From contig CAMPYJ010000005.1 in assembly GCA_946998205.1 (NCBI GenBank), positions 27,315 to 91,314 on the forward strand: a DNA stretch of 64,000 nucleotides. Reading direction: 5' to 3'. Position 1 is the first letter of the stretch. Every line of letters starts with the position of its first letter. The stretch comes from an uncultured Prevotella sp. (GTDB lineage: Bacteria > Bacteroidota > Bacteroidia > Bacteroidales > Bacteroidaceae). Shown here piece by piece: positions 25,909-35,126 of this stretch. A model generated the notes under the pieces. That model ran no database searches, had not been told where the DNA came from, and saw only the letters and a list, made by a program, of their open reading frames with translations. The position numbers were made by a program, and so were the translations under genes.

Positions 25909-26376
25909 ATGAAAAAAATCGTCATGCTACTCGCATTCACCTGCATGTTCGCAGTGAATGCCGCGTCACAGGAAATCTATAAAGAAGTAAATCGCATCAT
26001 GCACCAGGCCGAAGCCATCAAGAATGACGCGAAAAGAAACTTGGAAGAGCGGAAAATAGCCACGTTCAAGGCCGATGCCATCTTCTACCTTATTTCAAAA
26101 GCGGCGCAAAACGAACACTTCACCGAATTGGAATTGGGCAAGCAAACCAATGCCATGATCGACTTTGTCAACAGCTTTGTCAAGCGTTTGTCTCGCTCAT
26201 CCAAGAAGAGGGACAAAGAAATCTTGATGGCTCGGTTCAAGAACGCCACCATTCAAAATCCACTCTTCAACGATCCGGAGAAAGAAGTGACCTACGCATA
26301 CGTTGACAACGAAAAATTCATCACGCAGTTTTCCATTGACACCGATTGGGTAAAAGCGTTGAACGCCGTGAGATAA
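25909..26376 (+). CDS. secreted protein of unknown function
   Basis: A 155-residue exported protein with signal peptide MKKIVMLLAFTCMFAVNAAS (cleavage near 20-21, no lipobox Cys). The mature part is largely helical and charged (IYKEVNRIMHQAEAIKNDAK, ATFKADAIFYLISKAAQ), with no membrane segment and no Cys. I do not recognise a characterised family; similar small periplasmic proteins are common in Prevotella and Bacteroides. It is the last gene of the rsmG-ruvC unit (84 nt after ruvC) and is followed by a strong hairpin. Confidence 0.75.
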   Translation: MKKIVMLLAFTCMFAVNAASQEIYKEVNRIMHQAEAIKNDAKRNLEERKIATFKADAIFYLISKAAQNEHFTELELGKQTNAMIDFVNSFVKRLSRSSKKRDKEILMARFKNATIQNPLFNDPEKEVTYAYVDNEKFITQFSIDTDWVKALNAVR

Positions 26377-26382
26377 CAAGAG

Positions 26383-26419
26383 ACGCGCCTGATGGATGTT
26401 CCAAGTCCATCAGACGCGT
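26383..26419. terminator. bidirectional hairpin between convergent genes
   Basis: CTGATGGA (26389-26396) pairs with TCCATCAG (26406-26413), extended outside by ACGCG / CGCGT. It separates the 25909 gene from the convergent DUF6057 gene. Confidence 0.65.
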
Positions 26420-26431
26420 TGGCTCTCACTT

Positions 26432-27586
26432 CTACTGGTGATAATGAAAATAGTACCAATAAGTTTTACCATAGACATCCCGAACCGCGGGTTCCCTGAC
26501 CCTCTTTTCGGGATATTTTTTTTCCAAATCCTGATAATCTCCATAATCCGCTTCTGTCACCTCGTCATGGTACACCAACTTTGGATTTGAACGCGAATGG
26601 ACATAAAGCACTAACGCCTCGCGGTAATGTTTAGGCAACGAGCCGTCAACATGATAGTAACGGGGAAGATAAGTAACGAACTTGTCCAAGTCTTTATCCA
26701 ACAAATAACCACACAACAAATAATCTCCGGCAGTTTTGTTGGCCTTTCCGCTCGCGGCGGTGAGTTCCAAACGGCGCATGACGGGCATCTGCCGCCCGGG
26801 AATTACACCAATGTAACGATACACGTCTTCATCGGTCGTCAGCAGCATTCTCACCGAACCACCGTTCGGAAGCAGCGACTGAGACCCGCCCGTCAAGGAA
26901 TATTCAAACAGTCTCTCCCCCATTTCATGCGTCTTCGACAAGCAAAAGGCACGCAGCATCACCAGGTTCGAGTCTGCCTTCAAACTGTTTTTGCCCACCT
27001 CCAGCGCATCTTCGTATTCCTTGTTGACGATGGCTTGTTCCATTTTGGCTCGTTCGTGAAAGACCACGTCATGATTGCTGAACAGGCCTACCAGCACGAA
27101 CATCACGCACAGTGCCATGACGTTTTGCCACATGAGGGGCACGAGGTCTCCGTGCGGATTGTTTTCTTCCGCTCCGCAGCCGTTTCTCTTGAGCTCCAAC
27201 ATCAAGCCTCCATGAACCAACAGCAGCAAGGGTGCCGCCACCCACCACCATCCCAATGAAAAACGGCGGTCAATATCATTGTTGATGTCTGTCAGCATCG
27301 TCAGCAGTAGCAATGAGGGGAAAAAGGAAAGCGCACAGCCTATTCCTGAACGCAGGCATACGCGTCGAACGCCAAGATGCACCAGATAGAGCGTCAAGGT
27401 AATCAACACCGCACCGACACCGGCATGGTAAGAGGTTTTTCCTCCCGACAGTACATGTTGCGCCACCGCCAAGACATCTGCCTGGTACGCATGCAGATAC
27501 ACGAAAGTAAAGCAACAAAACAAGATGCTGCACACCATACGTATCAACAACGTACCATTCAGACGGGCTATGGGCTGTGTGACCAA
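26432..27586 (-). CDS. DUF6057-family membrane protein
   Basis: A 384-residue inner-membrane protein. About five helices lie in the first 175 residues: 12-32 (TLLIRMVCSILFCCFTFVYL), 56-76, 84-100, 112-128 and 155-172 (QNVMALCVMFVLVGLFS). A long C-terminal domain faces one side of the membrane with helical, TPR-like spacing (MEQAIVNKEYEDALEVGKNS, LMRAFCLSKTHEMGERLF). It matches DUF6057 proteins of Bacteroidales, whose function is unknown. It starts 10 nt after glgB and is probably co-transcribed with it and the MORN gene. Confidence 0.82.
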   Translation of the reverse strand: MVTQPIARLNGTLLIRMVCSILFCCFTFVYLHAYQADVLAVAQHVLSGGKTSYHAGVGAVLITLTLYLVHLGVRRVCLRSGIGCALSFFPSLLLLTMLTDINNDIDRRFSLGWWWVAAPLLLLVHGGLMLELKRNGCGAEENNPHGDLVPLMWQNVMALCVMFVLVGLFSNHDVVFHERAKMEQAIVNKEYEDALEVGKNSLKADSNLVMLRAFCLSKTHEMGERLFEYSLTGGSQSLLPNGGSVRMLLTTDEDVYRYIGVIPGRQMPVMRRLELTAASGKANKTAGDYLLCGYLLDKDLDKFVTYLPRYYHVDGSLPKHYREALVLYVHSRSNPKLVYHDEVTEADYGDYQDLEKKYPEKRVREPAVRDVYGKTYWYYFHYHQ

Positions 27587-27596
27587 GAGTGGATGT

Positions 27597-29666
27597 CTAC
27601 CGTTTTTTCAAGACCATGGCGCTGCGTGCCGGGATGTATAATTTAAGCCATCCCTTGTTGGCTTCTTCGTACAGCGGGTCGAAGTTGGTCAAATGCTCAA
27701 CGCTGTCGTCTGTCAATCCATTACCGCCAAACTGCGGAGAATCCGTGTTCAGCACCACCTGATAGCTCCCGGCCGGAGTGAGAAAGCCATAATCGACAAA
27801 CGAACGGGAAGGCGAGAAGTTGAACACGAACACCAAATCACCCCGCATGTAGCACAATATCTGGTCACCGTCATTATGCCAAATCTCCTGAACGGCCGTC
27901 TTGTTGAATCCTTTCTGCGATTTCAACAGGTTGACCATCGCCCGGTCGAAATCCCCCAAATAATGATAATCCAATTCGGGATTGTCAACCAGGTTCCATT
28001 GCCTGCGGGCATATTTATAGCTCCACCCGTTACCCTCTCTTGGAAAATCAATCCATTCAGGATGCCCGAACTCGTTACCCATGAAGTTAAGGTATCCTCC
28101 GTTCATCGTGGATGCGGTAACCAGCCTGATCATTTTGTGAAGCGCTATCCCGCGGTGAACCAAGGCATTTTCATCACCTTTCTTGAAGTGCCAATACATG
28201 TCAGCATCAATCAGTCTGAAGATGATGGTTTTATCACCTACCAAAGCCTGGTCGTGACTTTCGCAATACGAGATGGTCTTCTCGTCAGAACGCCGGTTCT
28301 TGATTTCCCAAAAGATGGAGCTGGGTTTCCAGTCTTCATCCTTCAGCTCCTTAATGGTCTTAATCCAGAAGTCGGGTATGTTCATGGACATGCGGTAATC
28401 AAAGCCCAAGCCGCCATCCTTCACCTTGGCGGCCAAGCCCGGCATGCCGCTAACCTCTTCCGCGATGGTTATCGCGTCGGGGTTCACCTCGTGGATAACC
28501 TGGTTTGCCAGCGTAAGATAACAAATGGCGGCGTCGTCCTGGTGACCGTTGTAATAATCAGAATAGTTGGTAAACGCCTCCCCCAGTCCATGACTATAAT
28601 AGAGCATCGAGGTGACGCCGTCGAAACGGAACCCGTCAAAATGAAATTCCTCCAGCCAATATTTACAGTTGGACAGCAGGAAGTGCATCACCTCGTCCTT
28701 GCCATAATCAAAACACAAGCTGTCCCATGCGGGATGCTCGTGCCTGTCACCGGGACAGAAATACTGATTGGGGTCGCCCGCCAGGTTGCCCAGTCCCTCA
28801 ACCACGTTCTTTACCGCATGACTGTGCACGATGTCCATGATGACAGCCACACCCTGCCGGTGGGCCGCGTCTATCAACCCCTTCAGCTCCTCGGGCGTGC
28901 CGAATCTCGAAGACGCCGCGAAGAACGAACTGACGTGATAGCCGAAAGAGCCGTAATACGGATGCTCCTGTATGGCCATGATCTGTATGCAGTTGTAACC
29001 CGCCTTCACGATGCGCGGCAGCACATGTTCCTTGAATTCGGTGTACGAGCCAACCTTCTCGGCGTCCTGCGCCATGCCTATGTGGCACTCGTAGATGAAC
29101 AACGGATCCTTGGCAGCCTTGAACTTGCCTGTCTTCCACACATAGGGCTTCTCCGGACACCATACCTGAGCCGAGAAAATCTTGGTCTTGTCATCTTGAA
29201 CCACGCGGTTTACCCAGGCCGGGATACGCTCGCCGTGACCGCCATCCCAATACACATGCATCTTGTAATGATCACCATGACGAACGCGAGCCTTGTCCAT
29301 CACCAGTTCCCAGTTGCCCGTTCCCTCAACACGCTTGGCGGCGTATTCCGGCCGTTCTTCCCAGTTGTTGAAGTCGCCAACCAGGTAAATAGCCGTCGCA
29401 TGGGGCGCCCACTCCCTGAACACCCACCCTTCAGCGGTTTGATGCAACCCGAAATAATGGTGTCCCGAAGCAAACTCGCCTAAGGTCAGCTTTCCGTTCT
29501 GCGTCAAACGGCGCTGCGTCGCCATCGCATGCTCATGCCTGCCGCGGATGGCGTTGGCGTAAGGTTCCAGATAGGGGTCGTTCTTGATGATGCCCAACTC
29601 ACTCACTGCCTCTTCCTGATGTTTTTTTCCTGCACCCTCTGGGTGACGTGACGTTTCATTTTTCAT
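27597..29666 (-). CDS. glgB: 1,4-alpha-glucan branching enzyme (GH13)
   Basis: Forms alpha-1,6 branches in glycogen. The 689 residues begin with an N-terminal stretch and a CBM48-like domain (about 60-160, with WVFREWAPHATAIYLVGDFN), then the GH13 barrel. The catalytic nucleophile Asp is in FDGFRFDGVTSMLY, the acid/base Glu in TIAEEVSGMPG, and the transition-state Asp in YCESHDQALVGDKT. The shape (FMGNEFGHPEWIDFPREGN) is closer to the eukaryote-like/GBE1 branch of GlgB often seen in Bacteroidota than to the E. coli type. It lies between the MORN gene (43 nt upstream) and DUF6057 (10 nt downstream). Confidence 0.95.
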   Translation of the reverse strand: MKNETSRHPEGAGKKHQEEAVSELGIIKNDPYLEPYANAIRGRHEHAMATQRRLTQNGKLTLGEFASGHHYFGLHQTAEGWVFREWAPHATAIYLVGDFNNWEERPEYAAKRVEGTGNWELVMDKARVRHGDHYKMHVYWDGGHGERIPAWVNRVVQDDKTKIFSAQVWCPEKPYVWKTGKFKAAKDPLFIYECHIGMAQDAEKVGSYTEFKEHVLPRIVKAGYNCIQIMAIQEHPYYGSFGYHVSSFFAASSRFGTPEELKGLIDAAHRQGVAVIMDIVHSHAVKNVVEGLGNLAGDPNQYFCPGDRHEHPAWDSLCFDYGKDEVMHFLLSNCKYWLEEFHFDGFRFDGVTSMLYYSHGLGEAFTNYSDYYNGHQDDAAICYLTLANQVIHEVNPDAITIAEEVSGMPGLAAKVKDGGLGFDYRMSMNIPDFWIKTIKELKDEDWKPSSIFWEIKNRRSDEKTISYCESHDQALVGDKTIIFRLIDADMYWHFKKGDENALVHRGIALHKMIRLVTASTMNGGYLNFMGNEFGHPEWIDFPREGNGWSYKYARRQWNLVDNPELDYHYLGDFDRAMVNLLKSQKGFNKTAVQEIWHNDGDQILCYMRGDLVFVFNFSPSRSFVDYGFLTPAGSYQVVLNTDSPQFGGNGLTDDSVEHLTNFDPLYEEANKGWLKLYIPARSAMVLKKR

Positions 29667-29709
29667 GATAGACCTGACTTAATATAAGATGTTGATATAT
29701 ATAAAATAG

Positions 29710-30843
29710 CTATTCCACATAACGGCGGCCGCGTTCGTAATGCCCGCGCTGAAGAATGTTTCCATTGCGGTCTTTCTCCACGAACCTTCCATCTCTGGCA
29801 TCGTCCACGTACGCCCCTTCAAATCGCTTGCCGTCCTTGGTTTCTTCTATGGCGGGGCCGTTGCGCTTTCCATTCTTGAACGTACCCTTGAATTTGCTGC
29901 CGTCGGCGTAGTGGATGATTACCTCGCCATTCACCTTTCCGGCCTTGAAGTCACCCTCGAAGACATCGCCGTTCTTCTTGACCAGCTTTCCTCGCCCGTC
30001 TTGCAAGTCATTTTTCCACAGCCCGGTGTATCGGTCGCCATTGGCCCATGCCATCGTTCCCTCACCGTTTTTCTCTCCGTCTTTGAACGTTCCGGTATAT
30101 TTGTCACCGTTGGCCAAACGGAAGATGCCCTCTCCCGTGCGCTCGCCATCAACGTATTCGCCCTCGTACAAATCACCGTTTTGGAATTTGTAGATACCTT
30201 TCCCGTTCTGGATGTCGCCCCGCCAGTCGCCCGTATACACGTCTCCGTCAGCGTATTTGTAAAGTCCTTTTCCCTCACGCACGTTGTTCAGCCATTGACC
30301 GTCGTAGCTCGAACCGTCGCCCCAGTCAAAGTATCCCTTGCCACTCTTCTCGTCATCTTTCCACTGCCCTTTGTAATAGGCTCCGGTAGAGAAGATGTAA
30401 GTACCCTTGCCCTGACGCTTGTCTTGGTACCAGTTGCCCTCATAGCGGTCGCCGTTGTAGTAATACATCACGCCGTATCCTTGCTGATAGTCGCGGAACC
30501 ACAGCCCCACATACTTGTTGTTGTTCGCGAAATAATAGGTGCCCCGACCGTGCTGCTGGTTCTGAAACCACTGACCTTCATATTTTTCTCCATCCGAAAA
30601 CGTATATACACCATACCCCTGCCGTTTGCCTTTCACGAACTCGCCCTCGTAAGTGTTACCGTTGCTGTATAGCACGTTGCCCTTTCCCTGTGGCTTTCCG
30701 CCAGACATCTCTCCTTTGTATTGTCCGGTGACGCGGGCCTTGCCCGCACCCTCGGATATCGTACACGAGCCCAAGGTCAGTTTTTGGGCAAAAACATGGA
30801 ATGGGAATAGAAACAAAATAATGGATAAGAGTTCTTTATTCAC
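29710..30843 (-). CDS. exported MORN-repeat protein
   Basis: A 377-residue secreted protein with signal peptide residues 1-19 (MNKELLSIILFLFPFHVFA). From about 35 to 365 it consists of some 13 to 14 MORN repeats of 23 residues with the pattern Y.G.W..G...G.G.Y...G..Y.G (for example GNWYQDKRQGKGTYIFSTGA). There is no lipobox or other domain. MORN repeats bind lipids or act as scaffolds in eukaryotes; the bacterial role is open. It lies directly upstream of glgB on the same strand. Confidence 0.9.
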   Translation of the reverse strand: MNKELLSIILFLFPFHVFAQKLTLGSCTISEGAGKARVTGQYKGEMSGGKPQGKGNVLYSNGNTYEGEFVKGKRQGYGVYTFSDGEKYEGQWFQNQQHGRGTYYFANNNKYVGLWFRDYQQGYGVMYYYNGDRYEGNWYQDKRQGKGTYIFSTGAYYKGQWKDDEKSGKGYFDWGDGSSYDGQWLNNVREGKGLYKYADGDVYTGDWRGDIQNGKGIYKFQNGDLYEGEYVDGERTGEGIFRLANGDKYTGTFKDGEKNGEGTMAWANGDRYTGLWKNDLQDGRGKLVKKNGDVFEGDFKAGKVNGEVIIHYADGSKFKGTFKNGKRNGPAIEETKDGKRFEGAYVDDARDGRFVEKDRNGNILQRGHYERGRRYVE

Positions 30844-30919
30844 GTTATGACAAGTTTGGTTGTACCGTCCAAAAGTACTTATTTTTAGTGATACGACAAA
30901 GACTATTAGTATTATTTAG

Positions 30920-30927
30920 TATCTTTG
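30920..30927 (+). promoter_or_regulatory. -7 promoter box for kdsB
   Basis: TATCTTTG, 23 nt before the kdsB ATG at 30951. It shows that the longer frame opened at 30888 is not used. Confidence 0.6.
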
Positions 30928-30950
30928 TGCGTCTTAAATTAGATTTTTTT

Positions 30951-31703
30951 ATGAAGTTTACAGGTATCATACCGGCGCGCTACGGATCGTCCCGTTTCCC
31001 CGGGAAGCCGTTGGCCATGCTGGGTGGCAAGACCGTTATCCAACGGGTGTACGAGCAAGTTTCACAGGTATTGGAAGATGCTTTCGTGGCAACTGACGAC
31101 CAGCGCATCTTCGATGCCGTCACTGCTTTTGGCGGAAAAGCGGTGATGACCAGTGCCGACCATCAAAGTGGAACGGACAGAATAGAGGAAGCTGTGGAGC
31201 AATTGGCACTGACGTGTGACGTTGTGCTCAACATTCAAGGCGACGAACCTTTCATTCAGCGACAGCAAATAGAAACGTTGTGCCATTGCTTCGACGACCA
31301 CAAGACGCAAATAGCAACGCTTGGAAAACGGTTTGAAAGCCAGGAGGCGTTGGAAAATCCCAACTCACCGAAGATTGTGGTCGACAAAGATGGGTATGCG
31401 CTTTATTTCTCAAGGTCGGTCATCCCATTCATCAGAAACAAAAAAGGTGACGAATGGATGAGCCAATATCCTTTCTTAAAGCATCTGGGCATTTACGCCT
31501 ACCGCAGAGAGGTTCTCAAGGAAATCACCCAGCTGCCGCAATCTTCACTGGAATTGGCCGAGAGTTTGGAACAGTTAAGGTGGCTGCAGAATGGTTACCG
31601 CGTCAAGGTTGGCCTCACCGACATTGAGACCGTGGGAATAGACACGCCTGAAGATTTGAACCGGGCCGAACGCTTTTTAAGCCACTCGCAGCAGGTGGAG
31701 TAA
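30951..31703 (+). CDS. kdsB: 3-deoxy-manno-octulosonate cytidylyltransferase
   Basis: Activates KDO as CMP-KDO for lipopolysaccharide core assembly. Start 30951 (MKFTGIIPARYGSSRFPGKP) is the conserved N-terminus, so 250 residues. Signature elements are the nucleotide loop IPARYGSSRFPGKPL, VATDDQRIFDAV, SGTDRIEEAV, LNIQGDEPFI and IGIDTPEDL-like VGIDTPEDLNRAE. The gene is monocistronic and followed by a block of the 22-bp repeat. Confidence 0.97.
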   Translation: MKFTGIIPARYGSSRFPGKPLAMLGGKTVIQRVYEQVSQVLEDAFVATDDQRIFDAVTAFGGKAVMTSADHQSGTDRIEEAVEQLALTCDVVLNIQGDEPFIQRQQIETLCHCFDDHKTQIATLGKRFESQEALENPNSPKIVVDKDGYALYFSRSVIPFIRNKKGDEWMSQYPFLKHLGIYAYRREVLKEITQLPQSSLELAESLEQLRWLQNGYRVKVGLTDIETVGIDTPEDLNRAERFLSHSQQVE

Positions 31704-31727
31704 CGAACGGCGCGCAGATGGATGTTC

Positions 31728-31804
31728 AATAGCATGGACTTTGGCCGACAAAGTCATTGAGTTTGGGGCTCAATTGCATTGAGTTTGAGTACCAAACTCA
31801 ATGC
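31728..31804. repeat. 22-bp tandem repeat, three and a half units
   Basis: Units start at 31728, 31750, 31772 and 31794 (partial). This block is near consensus and strongly palindromic: CATTGAGTTTG (31777-31787) pairs perfectly with CAAACTCAATG (31793-31803), and GACTTTG (31737-31743) with CAAAGTC (31749-31755). It lies between convergent kdsB and tilS. Confidence 0.8.
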
Positions 31805-31877
31805 TTTTAAAGCTATATATGTATCATCATGGTTTTCAATTGGTTGGAAGCACCGCTGGTATATGATAAGATGATGT

Positions 31878-33203
31878 TCATTCGTGAAGCATTTCTACTT
31901 TTAATACTGTTTGCGTGGCTGTTGTCATCTTATAGGGATCGCCCAGCCTCTCCTCCACTACCCAAAGTATATGACCTTGATGGTCGGTCAAAACCAGTTG
32001 CCGCCGTTTCTCAAACAGCGACATCTTGCGGTCGGTCATGTAGTCGCTCAGCAGTTTGGTTCCTTTCATACCGAAAGGCTGGAAGCGGTCGGCTGGCTGG
32101 ACAGGTCTGAGTACTAATGGAAAACTTACTTGGTCAAAATCCATGTAGGCACAGCGTTTATCCTTGACGGTTTGAGCCGATATGGGGGTGGTGGTGACGG
32201 AAAGCCGTACTTTCAACGTAGCATCATAGCGGTAAAGGCCTGGTTCGGGAAGGATAAGCGTCTTCCTCGTTCGGTCGTCTCGCCGCGCCAATACCAGTTG
32301 GCCGCGGTCAATCAGCAACTCGTGTGTCTTGGATGTCCACACTCTTCCGCTGCCGTTGTTTCTGTTTTCATAAATGTTGCCAACCTGCTTGGAGGTGAAT
32401 TGATGGTTTTTCAGCAAATACCACAATATGTATTCGTGCGTAACCTCCTTCAGAGGGAAATACCAATAAAGTCCGCGGGGTTTCCATTGGGCCACCCGTT
32501 CCATCCACCCGTCAAGGATACTCACGACATCAGCCAGGCGCAGGGCTGTTTGCAAGATGTTTTGCTGTGCCGCTGGATTGATGCTTTCCAAGAGAGGAAC
32601 CACTTCCAACCGCATTTTATTGCGCTGGACATCGGCCACCAAATTGGTACTGTCGGTGATGTAATTTTGTTGAATGGTTTGCAGGTAATCCGTTATTTCC
32701 TTGCGACTTACGCAAAGCAGTGGCCGGTATACGCAATCGTTCTCAGGCGCAATGCCCGTCAACCCATGAATGCCCGTTGAGCGAACCAGGTTGATTAAAA
32801 TGGTTTCTACGCTGTCTTCCTGATGATGCCCCACACAAACGCCACCGGCACTCATGTCCTTACAAAGGTTTTTAAAATGGGCGTACCTCAGCTCGCGCGC
32901 CGCCATCTCAATGCTCACATGGTGCAACTCGGCATAAGAGCGCGTGTCAAAATGCGCCAAATGCAGTGGGACGTCAAGTTTCCGGCACAACTCTTGGCAA
33001 AAAAGCTCATCCCTATCCGACTCTTCACCGCGCAAGCGGAAATTGCAATGGATGGCTTCTAAGCGGTAGCCCAGCGCCTTCAGGCAGCGAAGCAGGCACA
33101 CGCTGTCGGCTCCGCCTGAAAGGGCTACCAGATACAACTCATCTTTGTGAAGCAACGACAAAGATGAGATATATTGCTGAATATGACTCTCAAACTTATT
33201 CAA
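31878..33203 (-). CDS. tilS: tRNA(Ile)-lysidine synthase
   Basis: ATP-dependent addition of lysine to C34 of the CAT-anticodon tRNA-Ile, needed to read AUA. N-type ATP pyrophosphatase: the PP-loop SGGADS is at residues 29-34 in LYLVALSGGADSVCLLRCL. GHHQEDSVETILINLVRSTG and GLTGIAPEND follow, then a helical linker and the C-terminal substrate-binding domain (about 360-441; VRPVQPADRFQPFGMKGTKL is its core). The 441 residues are normal. Its start overlaps the stop of the upstream methyltransferase gene by 8 nt. Confidence 0.96.
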   Translation of the reverse strand: MNKFESHIQQYISSLSLLHKDELYLVALSGGADSVCLLRCLKALGYRLEAIHCNFRLRGEESDRDELFCQELCRKLDVPLHLAHFDTRSYAELHHVSIEMAARELRYAHFKNLCKDMSAGGVCVGHHQEDSVETILINLVRSTGIHGLTGIAPENDCVYRPLLCVSRKEITDYLQTIQQNYITDSTNLVADVQRNKMRLEVVPLLESINPAAQQNILQTALRLADVVSILDGWMERVAQWKPRGLYWYFPLKEVTHEYILWYLLKNHQFTSKQVGNIYENRNNGSGRVWTSKTHELLIDRGQLVLARRDDRTRKTLILPEPGLYRYDATLKVRLSVTTTPISAQTVKDKRCAYMDFDQVSFPLVLRPVQPADRFQPFGMKGTKLLSDYMTDRKMSLFEKRRQLVLTDHQGHILWVVEERLGDPYKMTTATQTVLKVEMLHE

Positions 33204-34380
33204 CGTATAAGACGAGGCCCTTCAGATATTCTCCTTCGGGATGGTAAATGTTGATGGGATGGTCGGCAGGCTGGTGCAACTGGTGCAGGATGCGAACCTT
33301 GCGTTTGGACTGGGCGGCCGCGGTGAACACGGCATTCCTGAAGTTTTCTTTCGTTACCACCTGCGAGCAACTGAACGTAAACAGTATTCCACCGGGCTTT
33401 ATACGCTCGAGCCCCTTGACGTTCAGCCGGGTATAACCCTTCAAGGCATTGCGCAGCGCCGCCCGGTGCTTGGCAAAGGCGGGAGGATCAAGCACCACCA
33501 GGTCGTATTGGGCATCGTGAGCGTCGAGGTACTTGAACGCATCATCGCAGAAAGCCGCATGCCTGTCATCCGACGGGAAGTTCAACTCGACGTTCGCTTT
33601 GGTCAGCTCTACGGCTTTAGCACTGCTGTCAACCGAATGAACGAGCTTGGCCCCACCGCGCATGGCATACACGGAGAAGCCTCCGGTGTAGCAAAACATG
33701 TTGAGTACCGAGCGGTTTTTGGCATATTTTTCCAGCAAGGAGCGGTTTTCGCGCTGGTCTACGAAAAAGCCGGTCTTTTGCCCTTTCAACCAGTCCACAT
33801 GAAATTTCAGTCCGTTCTCGACGGCCACGTTGTCATCACTGCCACCATAGAGGAACCCATCCTGCTGTCCCAACTCGGCCTTGAACGGCAAGGTGGTCTC
33901 GCTTTTATAGAAAACATGCTCGACACGGCTGCCCATCACGCTCCTGAGAGCCTCGCATACATGCAGTCGTTCAACGTGCATGCCGACGCTATGCGCTTGC
34001 ATGACGGCCGTTTTCCCATAACAATCAATGATTAAGCCAGGCAACGAGTCGCCTTCACCATGCACCAATCGGTAGGTGTTGTTTGTTGGATTGTCGGCAA
34101 TGCCAATGGCGACGCGCATGTCCAGGGCTGCCTTTAGCCTTGACCTCCAAAACTCTTGATCGATGTTGATGTCCCTGAACGACAGTATCCGCACGGCGAT
34201 GGAGCCAATTTGGTAATGCCCTATGGCAACGAACTCTCGGTCAAAAGTCACCACTTTGACAAGTTCACCTTCCTCAATCCCCTCGTCCATCCGGAGAATT
34301 GCACCCGAGAATATCCAGGGATGGAAACGCTTGAGCGACTCTTCCTTACCCTTTTTAAGCTGTATGGTTTTGATTGTCAT
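33196..34380 (-). CDS. class I rRNA methyltransferase, RlmI-like (PUA domain)
   Basis: Predicted 23S rRNA m5C methyltransferase of the RlmI/YccW group, 394 residues. The N-terminal PUA domain spans about 1-75 (LKKGKEESLKRFHPWIFSGA). An EEHEE-like region follows (VHGEGDSLPGLIIDCYG), then the Rossmann SAM domain: LNMFCYTGGFSVYAMRGGAK, DDAFKYLDAH and the catalytic motif LVVLDPPAFAKH. RlmI itself methylates C1962 of 23S rRNA; the target here is inferred. The gene overlaps tilS by 8 nt and the exonuclease gene by 26 nt, so all three form one translationally coupled unit. Confidence 0.92.
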   Translation of the reverse strand: MTIKTIQLKKGKEESLKRFHPWIFSGAILRMDEGIEEGELVKVVTFDREFVAIGHYQIGSIAVRILSFRDINIDQEFWRSRLKAALDMRVAIGIADNPTNNTYRLVHGEGDSLPGLIIDCYGKTAVMQAHSVGMHVERLHVCEALRSVMGSRVEHVFYKSETTLPFKAELGQQDGFLYGGSDDNVAVENGLKFHVDWLKGQKTGFFVDQRENRSLLEKYAKNRSVLNMFCYTGGFSVYAMRGGAKLVHSVDSSAKAVELTKANVELNFPSDDRHAAFCDDAFKYLDAHDAQYDLVVLDPPAFAKHRAALRNALKGYTRLNVKGLERIKPGGILFTFSCSQVVTKENFRNAVFTAAAQSKRKVRILHQLHQPADHPINIYHPEGEYLKGLVLYVE

Positions 34381-35023
34381 CTTTTACTTGTTTAGCGTTA
34401 TCTTCTTCTTCGTCAGGTATGAGCGTATAATCGCCGGTCTCTCTCAGCCTAAGTATTTCTTCATACAACATGATACAGGCCCATGCGTCGGTGGCCGCGT
34501 ATAGCTTTTGTTTATCCGTAAGGTTCTCCTGATCCCAATTGGTGAGACGCTGACGCTTGCTGATCTTTTGATGAAAGATGTTCGCATACAACTTCTGAAG
34601 ACTTAAATCTTTGATTCCGAGTTCTCCCACAATATCCTGCAAGTCAATAAAATAACCTTTCTTAAACTCAGACCTTCTATGCAACATCAACAAGTCGTCA
34701 TGCCACGACAATCCAATCATCTTGGTTTGCGTGTTCTCCAACAACCGTTTGATGGCCGGAGTGATGCCTAATATATTAAGACGGAACAGGAAACAAATCT
34801 CCCTGGTAGCGACCTGAAACAATGAAACTTGGTAAGACTGTCCTTTTCTGAATACGGGACGCGTTTCGGTATCTACGCCCAAGAGGTCTTGAGACAACAA
34901 GAATTTCACCGCTTTCTCTGCCATCTTTTCAGTGGTCACGACAATGATTCGACCTGGAAATAAAACTTGTGGGAGTGCGTGGATGGCTTCCTTGCTGAAT
35001 TTGCTGTAGATAATTCTGTTCAT
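34355..35023 (-). CDS. RNase D-like 3'-5' exonuclease (DEDDy)
   Basis: A 222-residue exonuclease domain protein of the DnaQ-like fold, without HRDC domains. The DEDD residues are visible: Asp51 and Glu53 in LLGVDTETRP, Asp in GLSWHDDLLML, and YAATDAWACIMLYE with the Tyr-x3-Asp of the DEDDy type. Start 35023 is taken because the -7 box ends at 35044 and the longer frame starts upstream of it. Such short RNase D-like proteins are widespread in Bacteroidota; the RNA substrate is unknown. Confidence 0.9.
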   Translation of the reverse strand: MNRIIYSKFSKEAIHALPQVLFPGRIIVVTTEKMAEKAVKFLLSQDLLGVDTETRPVFRKGQSYQVSLFQVATREICFLFRLNILGITPAIKRLLENTQTKMIGLSWHDDLLMLHRRSEFKKGYFIDLQDIVGELGIKDLSLQKLYANIFHQKISKRQRLTNWDQENLTDKQKLYAATDAWACIMLYEEILRLRETGDYTLIPDEEEDNAKQVKDDNQNHTA

Positions 35024-35043
35024 AACCCGTATTCTTTCGAATT

Positions 35044-35051
35044 GCAAAAAT
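35044..35051 (-). promoter_or_regulatory. -7 promoter box for the exonuclease-rlmI-tilS operon
   Basis: TATTTTTG on the minus strand, 20 nt before the chosen ATG. Confidence 0.6.
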
Positions 35052-35095
35052 AGAAAAAAGTTATCAAAAAGTGAAGGTTTCTGACATATTTACGC

Positions 35096-35103
35096 TATTT
35101 TTG
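35096..35103 (+). promoter_or_regulatory. -7 promoter box for ftsK
   Basis: TATTTTTG on the plus strand, 23 nt before the ftsK ATG; divergent from the box at 35044. Confidence 0.6.
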
Positions 35104-35126
35104 CATTCGAATCACATTGACTTGAT

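Noticed and set aside
27693..29483. 596-codon open frame on the plus strand opposite glgB
   Set aside because: It mirrors glgB exactly, its translation has no recognisable domain, and glgB has all GH13 catalytic motifs. Long antisense frames arise from the codon use of the real gene.
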